A DNA stretch of 64,000 bases from Variovorax sp. dw_308 (GCF_019207085.1 NZ_JAATOM010000003.1:538469-602468), one strand, 5' to 3'. Positions 37,960 through 47,227 are shown, counted from the first letter of the stretch. The notes: generated by a model from the letters alone, not told the origin. Translations and numbers: made by a program.

Positions 37960-39221
37960 GACGCACCCCCGAGCACCGCGTCGACACGCGCATCGCGCAG
38001 GCCGATCTGCTGCATCAGCGCCCTGACCTCATCGCGAGCGCCGTCGTCGCGCGCGGCCGCGGCGGCGCGCGCGAACACCAGCAGGTCGATCGGCTCCCGC
38101 TGCAACTGCACGTTCAGCCGTGCCAGCGCCAACGCCTGCGCCGCATCGCCCTGCACGTCGAGCGCGAACATCGCGTGCTCCCGCGCATGCAGTTGCGCGC
38201 TGCCGGGACGCAGTGCTGCCGCGTCGAAGCGTGCGGCCAGTTCGGCGGCATCGCGCTGCGCGGCCTCATGCAGCGGCGCTGGAAGCTTGCCCTGCGCCGC
38301 CAACCGCTTCTGCGCCATCACGATGCGCAGCAACACGGCATCGCTGCGCACCTCGCCCCTCAGCAAGGGCAACACCTCGGCCGCTCGATTGCGCTGCAGC
38401 AGGAAGTCGCTGTAGGCCAGCGCGACATAGCCGCCAGCGCCAGCGCCGAGGGCTTGCCGATAGGCCGCGTCTGCCTGGGCATCGCGGCCGGCGAGTTCGG
38501 CGATCTCGGCCTCGGTCGTCAGCAGCCATTGCCGCGTCGAGGCTTGCCGCTTCTCCTGCAGTAAGGGGTTCTCGAGCAGGGCCTGCAGGGATTGCTGCGC
38601 GGCCGGGTGGTCGCCACGCAGGCCGTTGTTCTCTGCGAGGCATGCCAACGCAAAGACGTTCTGGCGCAGGCGCACCAGCGAGCGGCAGGCGGTGTCGGAT
38701 TCGTCGTAGCGACCGCGCACGCGCAGGATGGTCGCCAGCGTCAGCCAGCCTTGCGCGTCGTCGGGATGGCTGGCGAGCGCCATGCGCAAGGTGCGCTCCG
38801 CACCATCGAAATCATGGAGAAACTGCGCCACCGTCGCATGCATGACAAGGATCGCATTCGGGGTGCTGGCAGTGAGCGGCTGCCATGCCTGCAGCACGCC
38901 CAGCGCATGGCCGGCGTAGCGCGCATCGCCTTGCGAGCGGGCGAGGTCGAGATACGACTGCGCGGCGGCCAGCGCCACGCCCTCGTCGCGTGGCCGTGCG
39001 ACGAGTTCACGGCGAAGGCGCCGTTCCTCGCGCGACCATCCGGCCACGGCGGGCAGCGTTTCGACGATCTCGCTGTCGTTGGCGGGCACGCGCGGAACGG
39101 CACGCGCCGAAGGGCTGGCCACGAGCATGGCCAGCACCAGGAAGGAGATCGCACCGGCAAGGCGACCGACAAAGCGACCGAAACAGCGGCGGGCCATGAG
39201 GCCGGTGCGAATCGTGGTCAC
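37956..39221 (-). CDS. Exported tetratricopeptide-repeat protein
   Basis: 421 residues from GTG 39221, or 413 from ATG 39197 (MARRCFGRFVGRLAGAISFL), which gives a cleaner signal peptide ending ..SPSARAVPR. The rest is helical and alanine-rich with TPR-like units, e.g. AERTLRMALASHPDDAQGWL, LATILRVRGRYDESDTACRS and ADAAYRQALGAGAGGYVALA. No catalytic motif. It starts 2 bases after the lipoprotein stop and overlaps the HupE-like gene, so the four products are probably made together. Likely a periplasmic scaffold. Confidence 0.75.
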   Translation of the reverse strand: MTTIRTGLMARRCFGRFVGRLAGAISFLVLAMLVASPSARAVPRVPANDSEIVETLPAVAGWSREERRLRRELVARPRDEGVALAAAQSYLDLARSQGDARYAGHALGVLQAWQPLTASTPNAILVMHATVAQFLHDFDGAERTLRMALASHPDDAQGWLTLATILRVRGRYDESDTACRSLVRLRQNVFALACLAENNGLRGDHPAAQQSLQALLENPLLQEKRQASTRQWLLTTEAEIAELAGRDAQADAAYRQALGAGAGGYVALAYSDFLLQRNRAAEVLPLLRGEVRSDAVLLRIVMAQKRLAAQGKLPAPLHEAAQRDAAELAARFDAAALRPGSAQLHAREHAMFALDVQGDAAQALALARLNVQLQREPIDLLVFARAAAAARDDGARDEVRALMQQIGLRDARVDAVLGGAS

Positions 39222-39223
39222 GA

Positions 39224-39511
39224 TCAGGGCGTCGCGACTGCTTCTTTGGTGTCCGACGTGGCCGGCGGATCGAACTTCGACACGTCGGCCGCCTCAGCCG
39301 TCTCCGGCGCCATGCCAAGCAGGGACATCACGTAAGAGATGAAGCCCGCGTAGGGATCGGCCGCGCCCGTGTCGCCGCCACCATTGCCGGTGCTCGCCGT
39401 CGGCGGGAAGAAGCTCCCGTTGCCTCCGCCACCACCGCAGGCCGAAAGCAGCAACACGGTCGTCAGCGACACGGCCACCGGAAGGGCCCAATGAAAGGAT
39501 GTGTCTTTCAT
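39224..39511 (-). CDS. Small putative lipoprotein
   Basis: 95 residues from ATG 39511 with GAGGAG upstream. The signal sequence ends in the lipobox LLSAC (HWALPVAVSLTTVLLLSAC), followed by a glycine run GGGGGNGSFFPP, so it is probably lipidated and anchored. The mature part is short and acidic, with PYAGFISYVMSLLGMAPETA and no recognised domain. It sits between the DUF4331 gene (13 bases upstream) and the TPR gene. Confidence 0.75.
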   Translation of the reverse strand: MKDTSFHWALPVAVSLTTVLLLSACGGGGGNGSFFPPTASTGNGGGDTGAADPYAGFISYVMSLLGMAPETAEAADVSKFDPPATSDTKEAVATP

Positions 39512-39524
39512 GATGATTCGCTCC

Positions 39525-41024
39525 TCACGGTGCCGCCGACACGGCGCCCGGCAGCGGCGTGTTGAGGTACGGGAACGCAGCCGGGAACTGCGCCGGGCTT
39601 TGCAGCGCGCCATCGGTCAGCGGCGCGGCGCCCGCGGGTGCATCCGATGGCCTGCAGCCGACCTTGAACTTGTCCTCCGTGCCGGTCAGCACGCACAGCG
39701 CGCCCATGGCCACGCGCAGCTCGATGTCGACGACGTCGTCGCCCGGACGGCGGCCGTTCGGGAAGCCCGCCAGGTCGCCGCCGGCCACGCCGAAGTTGCT
39801 CTGCTTGTCCTTCGTTGTCGGCGGGATCTTGGTCTCCAGCCGAAGCATTTCCGATGGCGTGCCATTGGCCGGCTTGTTCAGGCCCTCGATGCCGGTCAGG
39901 AACGCGGCCACGAGGTCGGTGCGCGGGAAGTTGGTCGGCGCCTTGGCGGACGGGAACAGCTTCTCGATCAGCGCCGGCAATGCCGGGTTGGTCACGTAGC
40001 TCAGGAACTGCGTGTCGTTCTTCGGCTGCGAGTTGTTGAACCTGTCCTTGTCCTTCAGGCCGATCACCACTTCGTTGACCAGCGGCATGCCGAGTCGCGA
40101 CACCTGCGCCCACGGGCCTCCGTTGAGCGCGGCGGTCTGGTAGCCGCTCTTGGGCGGGCTGGCGATGAGCCGCCCCTGGCGCACGCTGGAGGTGGTCCAG
40201 CCGCCGATGATGGTGCTGCCGCCGGTCGTGAGGCAGGCGGTCGGCACTTCGAGTTCGAGCGAGGTGACGTTCTTGCCGGCCAGCGAGTCGGCGCCGGGCA
40301 CGTCGGTGTTGCCGAGCGGATCCAGGTTGATCAGGTCGAAGATCGGGCCGAGCGCGACCACGAACGGGTCCTTGCGCTGGCCGACGAAGACCTTGGCCGG
40401 CGCACCGCAGCCGGGGATGTTCACGTCGTAGATGTGCTGGGCGGCATAGGCGGCGTAGGCGCCGCCGGTGCCGAAGGTCTTCTCGCCGATGTTGTCGGTG
40501 GGCTTGTCGAACTCGGAGCTGCCGTCGGACTTCGTCACCAGGCTGCCCTGGCTGCCGCGCCGGTCGCCGCGCACCACGCTCACGGTGTAGGTCTCGCGCA
40601 GGTTGCTGGTGGCCTGGTTGGGTGCGGTGATGCCGCCGGCCTGCACCAGCGGGATCGACGTGGACTTGCCTCCGATCGGCAGCGCGATGTCGCGCAGCGT
40701 GTTCTTGAAGCGGAACTGGAAGGTGATGTCTTCGCGGCCGTCGCCGTTGTTGTCGATGTGGATCTCGTAGAGCCCGTTCGGGTCCATCGCGAAGAAGTTC
40801 GGGCCGCCGGCGGGGCTCTGGTCGGGCTGGTAGTCGGCGATCAGCGTGGTGTAGTCGGCACGGGCCGGGTCGTAGCTGCGGAACATGTAGAAGTCCGTCG
40901 CGTCGAGCTTGGGCATGCCGGCAATCGACGGCGCCTCCCTGTGGCTCGATGCGAAGGCACCGCCCGCGACGACCGCGCAGAGCGCAGCCACGCAGGGCCT
41001 GACGGGGAACCTGGAAAGTCTCAT
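39525..41024 (-). CDS. Exported DUF4331 family protein
   Basis: 499 residues from ATG 41024, with GAGGTGA as ribosome-binding site. A signal peptide ends at GGAFASSHREAPS; SSHREAPSIAGMPKLDATDF is the DUF4331 N-terminal signature. IDNNGDGREDITFQF at about residues 90-104 forms a calcium-loop-like DxNxDGxxD motif, and GDRRGSQGSLVTKSDG and PLVNEVVIGLKDKDRFNNSQ are further family blocks. Function unknown; the family is usually encoded with TPR and HupE-like proteins, as here. First gene of the operon; about 135 bases upstream hold its promoter region, with no clear hexamers. Confidence 0.85.
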   Translation of the reverse strand: MRLSRFPVRPCVAALCAVVAGGAFASSHREAPSIAGMPKLDATDFYMFRSYDPARADYTTLIADYQPDQSPAGGPNFFAMDPNGLYEIHIDNNGDGREDITFQFRFKNTLRDIALPIGGKSTSIPLVQAGGITAPNQATSNLRETYTVSVVRGDRRGSQGSLVTKSDGSSEFDKPTDNIGEKTFGTGGAYAAYAAQHIYDVNIPGCGAPAKVFVGQRKDPFVVALGPIFDLINLDPLGNTDVPGADSLAGKNVTSLELEVPTACLTTGGSTIIGGWTTSSVRQGRLIASPPKSGYQTAALNGGPWAQVSRLGMPLVNEVVIGLKDKDRFNNSQPKNDTQFLSYVTNPALPALIEKLFPSAKAPTNFPRTDLVAAFLTGIEGLNKPANGTPSEMLRLETKIPPTTKDKQSNFGVAGGDLAGFPNGRRPGDDVVDIELRVAMGALCVLTGTEDKFKVGCRPSDAPAGAAPLTDGALQSPAQFPAAFPYLNTPLPGAVSAAP

Positions 41025-41159
41025 GGGCGTCACCTCGAAGAGTGGAGTGAGTGATCTCCGCCCGAAAAGAGCGAAGTACTGCACCTACGCGGCGACGCTT
41101 CCCATGGATTCAATGAAGTTGCTACTGAATGCAGCAACCGACGGACGGTAGCTGGTAGC

Positions 41160-42248
41160 TCAGGCGCGGATGGCTTCGAGGCCCTTCCCGTCGAACACGA
41201 TGCCGTGGCCCGGCCGGTCGGGCGCGGTGGCAAAGCCGTCCCGGATCTGCAGCGGCTCGGCGATGTAGGCATCCAGCCCGAACCCGTGCGCCTCCAGATA
41301 TGAACGGTTGGGCACCGCGCCCAGCAGATGCACCGTCACGTCATGCGCGCCATGCGTGGTGACGGGCAGGTTGAAGGCCTCGGCCAGGTGGGCGATCTTC
41401 ATGAAGGGCGTGATGCCGCCGCAGTTGGTCACGTCGGGCTCCGGAAAAGTTACGCCGCCGGCTGCTATCAGTTGCTTGAACTCCCACAGCGTGCGCAGGT
41501 TCTCGCCCGAGGCGATCGGGATGCCGCCCTCGCGCACCACGCGCGCCTGCCCGGCGACGTCATCGGGAATGAGCGGCTCCTCCAGCCACGTCAGGTCGAA
41601 CGGGCGGAACGCGTGTGCCGCGCGGATGGCCTCGTCGGCGCTCCAGCGCATGTTGGCGTCGACCATCAGTGGAAAGCCATCGCCGAGGTGCTGGCGCATC
41701 GCCGCGACGCGGGCCACGTCCTCGGACAGCTTCTCGCGCCCGACCTTCATCTTGATGGCGCGGAAGCCCTTGGCCAGGTTGCCGTCGGTCTGCGCCAGCA
41801 GTTCGTCGAGCGGCAACTGCAGGTCGATACCGCCGGCATAGCAGGGCACGCGCGGGTCGTTGCCGCCGAGCAGCTTCCACAGCGGCTGGCCAAGGCGCCG
41901 GGCCTTCAGGTCCCACAGCGCCATGTCGACGGCGGAGAGCGCCAGCACGGTCGGGCCGCCACGGCCGCCATAGTGCGAGGCCCACCACAGCTTGTTCCAG
42001 AGGTGTTCGATGCGGTCGCCGTCCTCGCCCACCAGCAACTCGGTGAAGTCCTTCGTCAGCACGGCTTCGATGGCGGCGCCGTTGCGGCCGCAGGTGTAGG
42101 TGTAGCCAGTGCCTTCCGCGCCCTCCGAATCACGCAGTCGCACGAGGTTGAGTTCGAAGGCGCGCATGTCGCCATGCATCGAATCGGAGAGGGTGACGGG
42201 CAGTGCAAGCCGGCAATGCAGGGTCTCGATGGTCTGGATGCGGGTCAA
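41160..42248 (-). CDS. Mandelate racemase/muconate-lactonizing (enolase superfamily) enzyme
   Basis: 362 residues when started at TTG 42248; no ATG fits unless it overlaps the upstream gene (42323). The barrel residues are visible: KMKVGREKL (general-base lysines), VDANMRW, LEEPLIPDD and GENLRTLWEF (the metal-binding D, E, E), and NLPVTTHGAHDVTVHL at the end of the barrel. Likely substrate is a sugar acid or cycloisomerase substrate, not assignable. SALSAVDMAL-like segment ALSAVDMALWDLKARRLGQP is typical. It lies 23 bases after an exported unknown with no clear functional link. Confidence 0.83.
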   Translation of the reverse strand: MTRIQTIETLHCRLALPVTLSDSMHGDMRAFELNLVRLRDSEGAEGTGYTYTCGRNGAAIEAVLTKDFTELLVGEDGDRIEHLWNKLWWASHYGGRGGPTVLALSAVDMALWDLKARRLGQPLWKLLGGNDPRVPCYAGGIDLQLPLDELLAQTDGNLAKGFRAIKMKVGREKLSEDVARVAAMRQHLGDGFPLMVDANMRWSADEAIRAAHAFRPFDLTWLEEPLIPDDVAGQARVVREGGIPIASGENLRTLWEFKQLIAAGGVTFPEPDVTNCGGITPFMKIAHLAEAFNLPVTTHGAHDVTVHLLGAVPNRSYLEAHGFGLDAYIAEPLQIRDGFATAPDRPGHGIVFDGKGLEAIRA

Positions 42249-42271
42249 CTTTGTTCCGATTCTTCTTGCCT

Positions 42272-42853
42272 TCAACGCTTTGGCGGCGGCGTAGCCGCGG
42301 CTGGTGCGCCAGGGTTCTTCCACGAATATTCGACGAACCTGCGGATGACCAGGCAGCCGGGCGGCGAGTCGATCAGCGACACCGAGGAGTTGGGCTCCTT
42401 CGGGTCCACGTAGACCGTGTAGATCGCCAACAGCTTCGTCATCTGGTAGCCGCCCAGCTCCTGCTGCGCAATGCTGGCGCAGGTGAAAGGCGCGACGGAG
42501 ATGCGCTCCGCGGCGACGGTGCAGCTGCCATCGGCCTCCGGCAAGGTCGTGATCGACGCGGCCACGCCGGCGTTGGGGTATTCGATGCCGAGCATGGCAA
42601 AGGTCGCCCCGCCGTCGGGGCGCTTGCGGTCCCAGTCGAGCAGCAGGTCATGCGAACGCGCGCCTTGCAGGCTCAATGCCGACAGGCGCTGAATGGCGGG
42701 GAGGCAGCGCTTGATGCCCACGCTACTGGCGGCAATGCTGAGCTTGTCTTGCGGCGCGGCCGGCGGCGGCGCGAGCACGCCCTGCGCACACGCGAGGCTG
42801 CCCGCGAGGCTCAAAGCCGCGGCAATGGACGACAGCAGGCGGGGGTTCGTCAT
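42272..42853 (-). CDS. Exported protein of unknown function
   Basis: 193 residues. A signal peptide, NPRLLSSIAAALSLAGSLAC followed by AQGVLAPPP, leads to a mature part with four cysteines that could pair (KRCLPAIQRL, GSCTVAA, FTCASIAQQ, PGCLVIRRFV). The C terminus is proline-rich. I do not recognise the family. Its ATG overlaps the stop of the upstream DUF2827-like remnant (ATGA), so it may depend on read-through from a broken gene. Confidence 0.65.
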   Translation of the reverse strand: MTNPRLLSSIAAALSLAGSLACAQGVLAPPPAAPQDKLSIAASSVGIKRCLPAIQRLSALSLQGARSHDLLLDWDRKRPDGGATFAMLGIEYPNAGVAASITTLPEADGSCTVAAERISVAPFTCASIAQQELGGYQMTKLLAIYTVYVDPKEPNSSVSLIDSPPGCLVIRRFVEYSWKNPGAPAAATPPPKR

Positions 42854-43080
42854 GTGCGGTTGAAGAGCGCCTCGATCGCGCCAGTGTAGGTGCGGACGTT
42901 GGCCTCGTGTTCGGGATCGAGCAAGGCCAGGAACTGGCGCGCTTGCGCCCGATACGCAGGCAGGTTGGCATCGTGTTCCGCGAAGGCGCGCCGCAGCGCC
43001 TGGCCGCCCTCCTCGCAGTCGAAGCCGTGGTAGCGATAGCCGCACCCGCCCAGCAAATGCGAGTTGTGGACCAGCGGGAA
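42850..43080 (-). pseudogene. C-terminal remnant of a DUF2827-like protein, minus-strand copy
   Basis: 76 codons without a start, beginning FPLVHNSHLLGGCGYRYHGF and continuing EGGQALRRAFAEHDANLPAY to a normal stop. The (Y/F)PLVHN...GY.Y.G.D..EG...L..a...HD....Y pattern is the C terminus of DUF2827 (glycosyltransferase-like, about 370-390 residues). Everything upstream of FPLVHN is missing; directly across the breakpoint lies a second remnant on the other strand. Confidence 0.7.
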
Positions 43081-43315
43081 CCCGCTCGTGCATAACGCTG
43101 CGCTTTGTCCGGACCTGGGCTACTACTACAAGGGCAACGACGTCAATGCCGGTGCCGCGCGCCTGCGCGAGGTCATCGACGGGCATGACGCGGACCATGC
43201 GGGTTACCGGGCACGGCAGCGCGCCCTGATTACCCGCTACCTCCCCGACAACGCCACGCTCGTCATGCGCTACGCCGAACTGCTCGACGAACTGGTGGCG
43301 CGGCCCGCGAGATGA
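43079..43315 (+). pseudogene. C-terminal remnant of a DUF2827-like protein, plus-strand copy
   Basis: 78 codons, NPLVHNAALCPDLGYYYKGN then AGAARLREVIDGHDADHAGY and a normal stop. It is clearly homologous to the minus-strand remnant, and is likewise cut immediately before PLVHN. The residue in front is Asn (AAC) where the family has Tyr or Phe, as expected at a join. A weak TTG at 43064 could start translation, but the catalytic N-terminal domain is absent. Both copies are probably inactive. Confidence 0.7.
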
Positions 43316-43423
43316 AGCCCTGCGTCGGCGTTGGACGACATGCGCATGCGCGTTTGATCCGCGTGAGGGCTGCCGGTCGCGGCCTACGGTTGGCGTCCAG
43401 TCACACCGAAGGAGATCATCAAC

Positions 43424-43930
43424 ATGACCCAAACCGCGACCGCCAACGACCCGGGCAAGCTCTGGGACCTGATCAAGGGCACCCGCTTCGGCATGCTCAC
43501 GCACCGCCACGAAGATGGCCTGCACAGCCACCCTCTGACCACGCAGAACAAGACCCTCGACGCCGATGGCAGGCTCTACTTCTTTGTCCCGAAGAACGGC
43601 GAGATCGCACGCCACCTGGTGCACGACGCCTCGGTGAACGTCGCCTATGCCAACACCGACGACGACACCTATGTCTCGGTCACCGGCCACGCCAAGCTCA
43701 TCGAGGACCAGGCGCTGAAGGAATCGCTCTTCACCACCATGGCCAAGGCCTGGTTTCCGGAAGGCGCCAAGGATCCAAACCTCGGCCTGCTCGCCGTCGA
43801 GATCAGCAGCGCCGACTACTGGGACGTCGACGAGACGAAGGCCACGCAACTGTTCCGCATGCTGACCTCGGCCGTCACCGGCAAGCCGCCCACCGACATC
43901 GGCGAGCATGGGCGCGTGGTCATGAATTGA
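43424..43930 (+). CDS. Pyridoxamine 5'-phosphate oxidase-like (general stress protein 26) family
   Basis: 168 residues, split-barrel flavin-binding fold. LIKGTRFGMLTHRHEDGLHS, LYFFVPKNGEIARHLVHDAS and TYVSVTGHAKLIEDQALKES are blocks of the GS26-type PPOX proteins, with KAWFPEGAKDPNLGLLAVEI near the end. These bind FMN or F420-like cofactors; a stress role is suggested for some. A strong ribosome-binding site (AAGGAGA) precedes ATG 43424. It follows the DUF2827 scar and converges with acnB. Confidence 0.85.
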   Translation: MTQTATANDPGKLWDLIKGTRFGMLTHRHEDGLHSHPLTTQNKTLDADGRLYFFVPKNGEIARHLVHDASVNVAYANTDDDTYVSVTGHAKLIEDQALKESLFTTMAKAWFPEGAKDPNLGLLAVEISSADYWDVDETKATQLFRMLTSAVTGKPPTDIGEHGRVVMN

Positions 43931-43948
43931 AGGCCCGCAAATACAAAA

Positions 43949-43974
43949 AAGCCCGCCTCTTTCGAAGCGGGCTT
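43949..43974 (-). terminator. Rho-independent terminator of acnB
   Basis: On the minus strand AAGCCCGC-loop-GCGGGCTTTTTT: a stem of GCCCGC/GCGGGC extended by AA/TT around a 10-base loop that contains TTCGAA, followed by a U-run. It is 20 bases past the acnB stop. On the plus strand there is no T-run, so ending the stress-protein gene is less certain. Confidence 0.88.
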
Positions 43975-43993
43975 CCCTGGATGGCCGCTCAGG

Positions 43994-46579
43994 TCAGGCG
44001 TGAACCGTCGCTGCCGCCTCGGTGAACTCATCGATCTTGTCGAAGTTCAGGTACTGGTAGACCTGGTCGCTCGCAGCGGTGAGCACGCCCATGCCGGCCA
44101 TGTACTCTTCCTTCGTCGGGATGCGGCCGAGCGTGGAAGCGATCGACGCGAGTTCGGCGCTGCTCAGGTACACGTTGGTGTTCTTGCCCAGGCGGTTCGG
44201 GAAGTTGCGCGTGCTGGTGGACACCACCGTCGCGCCTTCGCGCACCTGTGCCTGGTTGCCCATGCACAGCGAGCAGCCTGGCATTTCGGTGCGCGCACCC
44301 GCGTTGCCGAACACGCCGTAATGGCCTTCTTCCGTCAGTTGATTGGCGTCCATCTTGGTCGGCGGCGCGATCCACAGCTTGACCGGGATGTCGCGCTTGC
44401 CTTCGAGCAGCTTGGAGGCTGCACGGAAGTGGCCGATATTGGTCATGCACGAACCGATGAACACCTCGTCGATCTTGACGCCGGAGACGTCGGACAGCGT
44501 CTTCACGTCGTCCGGGTCGTTGGGGCAGGCCAGGATCGGCTCGTGGATGTCGGCCAGGTCGATGTCGATCACGGCAGCGTATTCTGCGTCGGCGTCGGGT
44601 TGCAGCAGCTGCGGGTCCTTCAGCCAGGCTTCCTGCGCGGCGATGCGGCGCCCCAGCGTACGGGCGTCGGCATAGCCTTCCGAGATCATCCAGCGCATCA
44701 GCGTGATGTTGCTGTTGATGTATTCGATGATCGGGGCCTTGTCCAGGTGCACGGTGCAGCCGGCGGCCGAGCGTTCAGCCGAAGCGTCGCTCAATTCGAA
44801 GGCTTGCTCGACTTTCAGGTCCGGCAGGCCTTCGATTTCGAGGATGCGACCCGAGAAGATGTTCTTCTTGCCCTTCTTCTCGACCGTCAGCAGGCCGGCC
44901 TTGATGGCGTACAGCGGAATCGCGTTCACCAGGTCACGCAACGTGACGCCCGGTTGCATCTTGCCCTTGAAACGCACCAGAACCGATTCCGGCATGTCCA
45001 GCGGCATCACGCCCGTGGCCGCAGCAAAGGCCACGAGGCCGGAGCCGGCCGGGAAGCTGATGCCGATCGGGAAGCGGGTGTGGCTGTCGCCGCCCGTGCC
45101 CACGGTGTCGGGCGTCAGCAGGCGATTGAGCCAGCTGTGGATCACGCCGTCGCCCGGGCGCAGCGAAACGCCGCCGCGGGTGCTGATGAAGTCCGGCAGC
45201 TCGTGGTGCATCTTCACGTCGACCTTCTTCGGATAGGCCGCCGTGTGGCAGAACGACTGCATGACCAGGTCGGCCGAGAAGCCCAGGCAGGCCAGGTCCT
45301 TCAGCTCGTCGCGGGTCATCGGGCCGGTGGTGTCCTGCGAGCCGACCGAGGTCATCTTGGGCTCGCAGTACGTTCCAGGGCGAACGCCTTGGCCTTCCGG
45401 CAAACCGCAGGCGCGGCCGACCATCTTTTGCGCGAGCGAGAAGCCCTTCTTGGTGTCCACAGGCGCTTGCGGCAGGCGGAATAGCGTCGAGGCCGGCAGG
45501 CCCAGCGCTTCACGCGCCTTAGTCGTCAGGCCGCGGCCGATGATCAGCGGAATGCGGCCACCGGCGCGCACTTCGTCGAACAGCACGTCGCTCTTCACGG
45601 TGAACTCGGCGATGACCTGGCCTTCCTTCAGCGCCTTGCCTTCGTAGGGGCGCAGTTCGATCACATCGCCCATGTTCATGTTGTTGACGTCGAGTTCGAT
45701 CGGCAGCGCGCCGGCGTCTTCCATCGTGTTGTAGAAGATCGGGGCGATCTTGGCGCCCAGGCACACGCCGCCGAAGCGCTTGTTCGGGATGAAGGGGATG
45801 TCCTGGCCGGTGAACCACAGCACGCTGTTGGTCGCCGACTTGCGCGAGGAGCCCGTGCCCACCACGTCGCCCACGTAGGCGACCAGGTGGCCCTTTTCCT
45901 TCAGCGATTCGATGAACTTGACCGGGCCGCGCTTGCCGTCTTCTTCCGGCGTGATGCCGGGGCGTGCATTCTTGAGCATCGCCAGCGCGTGCATCGGGAT
46001 GTCGGGGCGGGTCGTCGCGTCAGGCGCGGGCGACAGGTCGTCGGTGTTGGTCTCGCCGGTCACCTTGAACACGGTGAGCGTCATGCTCTGCGGCACTTCC
46101 GGGCGGCTGGTGAACCATTCGGCATCGGCCCAGCTTTGCAGCACGGCCTTGGCGTGGGCATTGCCCGCGTCGGCCTTCTCCTTGACGTCATGGAACTGGT
46201 CGAACATCAGCAGCGTCTTCTTGAGCGCCTCCGCGGCCACGCCGCCGACTTCGGCGTCGTCCAGCAGGTCGATCAGCGGGCTGATGTTGTAGCCGCCCAG
46301 CATGGTGCCGAGCAGCTCGGTGGCGTGTGCGCGCGAGATCAGCAGGCTCTTCTCGGTGCCGTGCGCCACGGCCGCGAGGTAGCTGGCCTTGACCTTGGCC
46401 GCATCGTCCACGCCGGCGGGCACGCGGTGCGTGATCAGGTTGAGCAGGAATTCGCCATCGTTCTGGGTGGCGACCTTCAGCAGCTCGATCAGCTCGCTGG
46501 TCTGCTTGGCAGACAGCGGCAGCGGGGGGATGCCGAGCGCGGCGCGTTCGGCAACGTGTTCAACGTAGGCTTGCAACAT
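43994..46579 (-). CDS. acnB: Aconitate hydratase B
   Basis: [4Fe-4S] aconitase of 861 residues, the main TCA-cycle form in many proteobacteria. It has the AcnB-specific N-terminal HEAT-like domain ([20 protein letters not shown], then LYISRAH-like helices) and cluster cysteines in [19 protein letters not shown] and [20 protein letters not shown]. Also [20 protein letters not shown]. It precedes, on the same strand, nothing closer than the terminator; upstream are an exported unknown and the CitE-like/tam/mdh genes, 68 bases away. Confidence 0.97.
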   Translation of the reverse strand: MLQAYVEHVAERAALGIPPLPLSAKQTSELIELLKVATQNDGEFLLNLITHRVPAGVDDAAKVKASYLAAVAHGTEKSLLISRAHATELLGTMLGGYNISPLIDLLDDAEVGGVAAEALKKTLLMFDQFHDVKEKADAGNAHAKAVLQSWADAEWFTSRPEVPQSMTLTVFKVTGETNTDDLSPAPDATTRPDIPMHALAMLKNARPGITPEEDGKRGPVKFIESLKEKGHLVAYVGDVVGTGSSRKSATNSVLWFTGQDIPFIPNKRFGGVCLGAKIAPIFYNTMEDAGALPIELDVNNMNMGDVIELRPYEGKALKEGQVIAEFTVKSDVLFDEVRAGGRIPLIIGRGLTTKAREALGLPASTLFRLPQAPVDTKKGFSLAQKMVGRACGLPEGQGVRPGTYCEPKMTSVGSQDTTGPMTRDELKDLACLGFSADLVMQSFCHTAAYPKKVDVKMHHELPDFISTRGGVSLRPGDGVIHSWLNRLLTPDTVGTGGDSHTRFPIGISFPAGSGLVAFAAATGVMPLDMPESVLVRFKGKMQPGVTLRDLVNAIPLYAIKAGLLTVEKKGKKNIFSGRILEIEGLPDLKVEQAFELSDASAERSAAGCTVHLDKAPIIEYINSNITLMRWMISEGYADARTLGRRIAAQEAWLKDPQLLQPDADAEYAAVIDIDLADIHEPILACPNDPDDVKTLSDVSGVKIDEVFIGSCMTNIGHFRAASKLLEGKRDIPVKLWIAPPTKMDANQLTEEGHYGVFGNAGARTEMPGCSLCMGNQAQVREGATVVSTSTRNFPNRLGKNTNVYLSSAELASIASTLGRIPTKEEYMAGMGVLTAASDQVYQYLNFDKIDEFTEAAATVHA

Positions 46580-46647
46580 TTTTCTCTCCGTGTGACGTGG
46601 GAACTGCAGGCGGCGCAGGTTTCAAGCAAGAGCCGCGCCGCGGGGAT

Positions 46648-47193
46648 TTACTTTTTCGGTGCGTCGGCACCTTCGAAAAGGTCCTTCGGCGGGTTCTTCT
46701 TCATGCTCTCGGCGAACTCGGCCTGCGCGGCGGCCTGGCACTCGTCGGCCAGGCGCAGACCCTGCTTCTGGCTCATCAGCATCGACTTGTTGCCGAGCTG
46801 CAGCCACATGGCTTCCAGGCGCGGGTCTTCCAGGCGGATGGCGCCGGTGCGGCTTTCCACCGGGTGCAGGCGGTACTTCACCTTGTTGTGGGTGAGGTTG
46901 AAGAAGCCCGGCTTCTGCGGGTCGGCCTCGATGTCCACGCTGGCGCCGAGTTCGCACTTGATGTTGCCGGTCGCCACGCGCTGGGCCACGGCCATGTCTT
47001 CGGGCGTCAGCACGATCTTGGTCTCATCGGAAATCGGCTGGGCTTCCTCGACCTTCTTGATGATCTTCTTCGGGACCACCTTCTGCGTGACCTTCTTGCC
47101 GGTCGACAGGGGCTTGGCCTTGGCCGCATCTTGCGCCGAGGCGGCAAGAGGCAGTGCCAGGGCCAGTGCCGCGATGAGTGCAATCTTCTTCAT
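46648..47193 (-). CDS. Exported conserved hypothetical protein next to acnB
   Basis: 181 residues from ATG 47193 with AAGGA upstream. Signal peptide MKKIALIAALALALPLAASA, then a lysine-rich segment and a globular part with VATGNIKCELGASVDIEADP and FFNLTHNKVKYRLHPVESRT, LGNKSMLMSQKQGLRLADEC (two cysteines likely paired). I cannot name the family. Despite sitting inside a TCA gene run (34 bases after the CitE-like gene, 68 before acnB) it is periplasmic, so its role is not obvious. Confidence 0.7.
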   Translation of the reverse strand: MKKIALIAALALALPLAASAQDAAKAKPLSTGKKVTQKVVPKKIIKKVEEAQPISDETKIVLTPEDMAVAQRVATGNIKCELGASVDIEADPQKPGFFNLTHNKVKYRLHPVESRTGAIRLEDPRLEAMWLQLGNKSMLMSQKQGLRLADECQAAAQAEFAESMKKNPPKDLFEGADAPKK

Positions 47194-47227
47194 GGTGGAT
47201 TCCTTCTGAGAGTGTTTTTGGAGCAGA

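Noticed and set aside
43064..43315. The plus-strand 83-codon frame as an intact small gene.
   Set aside because: Its sequence matches only the C terminus of a much larger family, and the join with an inverted homologous piece explains the missing part.
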